DNA of 64,000 nt, taken from Marsupella aquatica. Taxonomy: Eukaryota > Marchantiophyta. The stretch lies in the NCBI GenBank assembly GCA_973895155.1, contig OZ316896.1, positions 20,212,001 through 20,276,000 on the forward strand, read 5' to 3'. Below are positions 63,070 to 64,000 of the stretch, piece after piece. Positions within the stretch are counted from its first letter, which is position 1. Each line of letters starts with the position of its first letter. The notes under the pieces were generated by a model that saw only the letters and a list, made by a program, of their open reading frames with translations, was not told where the DNA came from and ran no database searches. Made by a program: the position numbers and the translations under genes.

Positions 63070-63868
63070 TTATTTCTCATAGACCTTCATGGTCCCAGGC
63101 TGCTCATGGAAATAATACACCCCAAATAGATTTCCAATAGTGGATTTCCAATCATCTAGATCACTTGGCACCCACTTATGAATGCCATACACAGCAAATC
63201 CACTTTTGCCATTCACAGTCTCCAAGTAAAACAATTCATACACCACAAGAGCATCAGTCTCCTCACGAAAGCAATAGCACAAATCTCCATCTCGGAATTT
63301 CTTGCCCTCAAGTAAAATCTCAGCAGGATTTCCAAACTGAATCTTCTGCTGCTGTCCAAGCTAACAATCGTCAAAACGGAAAATATAAGTACGCCCAATG
63401 TTGTCACTCCGTTCCACAACCCAGAATTCAAAGTCAGTTGGGCGTATCCAAGCTCGGCTCATGTCATTCCGACTGGACGAGACAAGGTTCCACTTCCACT
63501 TGGCATTTGTGAGGAAGGAGTGATACTCCTGTATGTATTCTTCCATGGCAGCTTGCGTGAAGCAACAGGATTGTATCTCATTTGTCATAGGGAGCCTGAA
63601 ATAAAGCACCCACACAATTTAAATGTAGCATTGAAAATAGCAAAGTGAATGGACCAAACCACTGCAACAGCAAGTAAATGTACAGTTGTTAGCATATTGA
63701 ATTGAAAGCAAAATTTGGTGATTGGAGTTGGAACAGAGTATACCTATCCCATGGGGGCCTAAAAGCAGGGTTGACCCGCTTCCTCAATGAATTGACTGTC
63801 TCCTTTACTGGATTGAAAACCGGCACCTTAGCCACCTTGCCCCACTGAATCGATGATCCGGCGGCCAT
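63070..63868 (-). pseudogene. Unrecognised two-exon gene with one in-frame stop
   Basis: Exon 1 (63744-63868) starts with ATG and reads MAAGSSIQWGKVAKVPVF through VNPAFRPPWD. A GT-AG intron follows, and exon 2 starts at about 63595 with LPMTNEIQSCCFTQAAMEEY. It continues through WKWNLVSSSRNDMSRAWIRP and GRTYIFRFDDC to a TAG at 63361-63363. The same frame then stays open with LGQQQKIQFGNPAEILLEGK, DLCYCFREETDALVVYELFY and WKSTIGNLFGVYYFHEQPGT, to the stop at 63070. The continuous second half suggests a coding sequence of about 219 residues interrupted by one stop. I do not recognise the family. No signal peptide or membrane segment is evident. It lies upstream of, and on the same strand as, the MULE SWIM half, so it could be a transposon-associated or captured gene. 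A stop at an unseen intron is also possible. Confidence 0.5.
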
Positions 63869-64000
63869 TGAAAATTGAAGATTCCCGGGATGGCTGTACA
63901 AAATCAATGTAAGAGTGAAGACGTAAGATAGTTGACCATCATGAAAGCCAGTTGCCATTAAAGGATAGTTTGGCATCTATTTATGTGGAAGGACTCACTC

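Overview
This is a nuclear window from a land plant. The evidence is GT-AG introns, a NAC transcription factor (a plant-only family), a 12-exon plant-type DPH6, a PRISE-family reductase, a Ty1/copia element primed by initiator-Met tRNA, and a Mutator-like transposase. The species cannot be fixed from sequence alone. The gene-poor layout, many decayed repeats and an integrase-core transposon family that I mostly associate with fungi, animals and some non-seed plants make a lycophyte, fern or bryophyte plausible, but that is inference.

Layout: 0.1-5.3 kb (minus) holds an apparently intact DPH6 gene, diphthine-ammonia ligase with two RidA-like domains; its 12 exons keep frame for 712 residues. 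6-24 kb is gene-free and consists of diverged duplicated blocks, short tandem repeats and a tRNA-derived SINE-like element. 24.3-26.7 kb (plus) is an apparently intact three-exon NAC gene of 287 aa; a diverged copy of its 3' flank, without the coding exons, lies at about 15.05-15.6 kb. 29.2-29.7 kb is a relic of the 3' end of a PRISE reductase. A much fuller PRISE copy sits at 32.27-33.36 kb but has a frameshift and a His in the catalytic-Tyr motif. 36.5-38.3 kb (minus) is a three-exon classical SDR of the salutaridine/menthone-reductase type.

42-52 kb is retroelement territory: a 190-bp tandem duplication, a GC-rich probable retroelement remnant, a diverged solo LTR, and a full-length copia element (45570-52220, minus) with both LTRs, PBS, PPT and a TCATA target duplication, whose gag-pol has one frameshift and four in-frame stops. 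52-58 kb is AT-rich and without recognisable genes apart from a 343-bp tandem duplication. 58-64 kb holds DNA-transposon material: a decayed integrase-core (DDE) gene, a Mutator-like transposase whose N-terminal/DDE half is on the plus strand and whose SWIM/C-terminal half is on the minus strand, and an unrecognised two-exon minus-strand gene with an in-frame stop.

The likely functional genes are DPH6, the NAC factor and the SDR. I see no operon-like or cluster logic beyond two NAD(P)H reductase genes (PRISE, SDR) lying within 6 kb. I found no CRISPR, rRNA or convincing tRNA gene.
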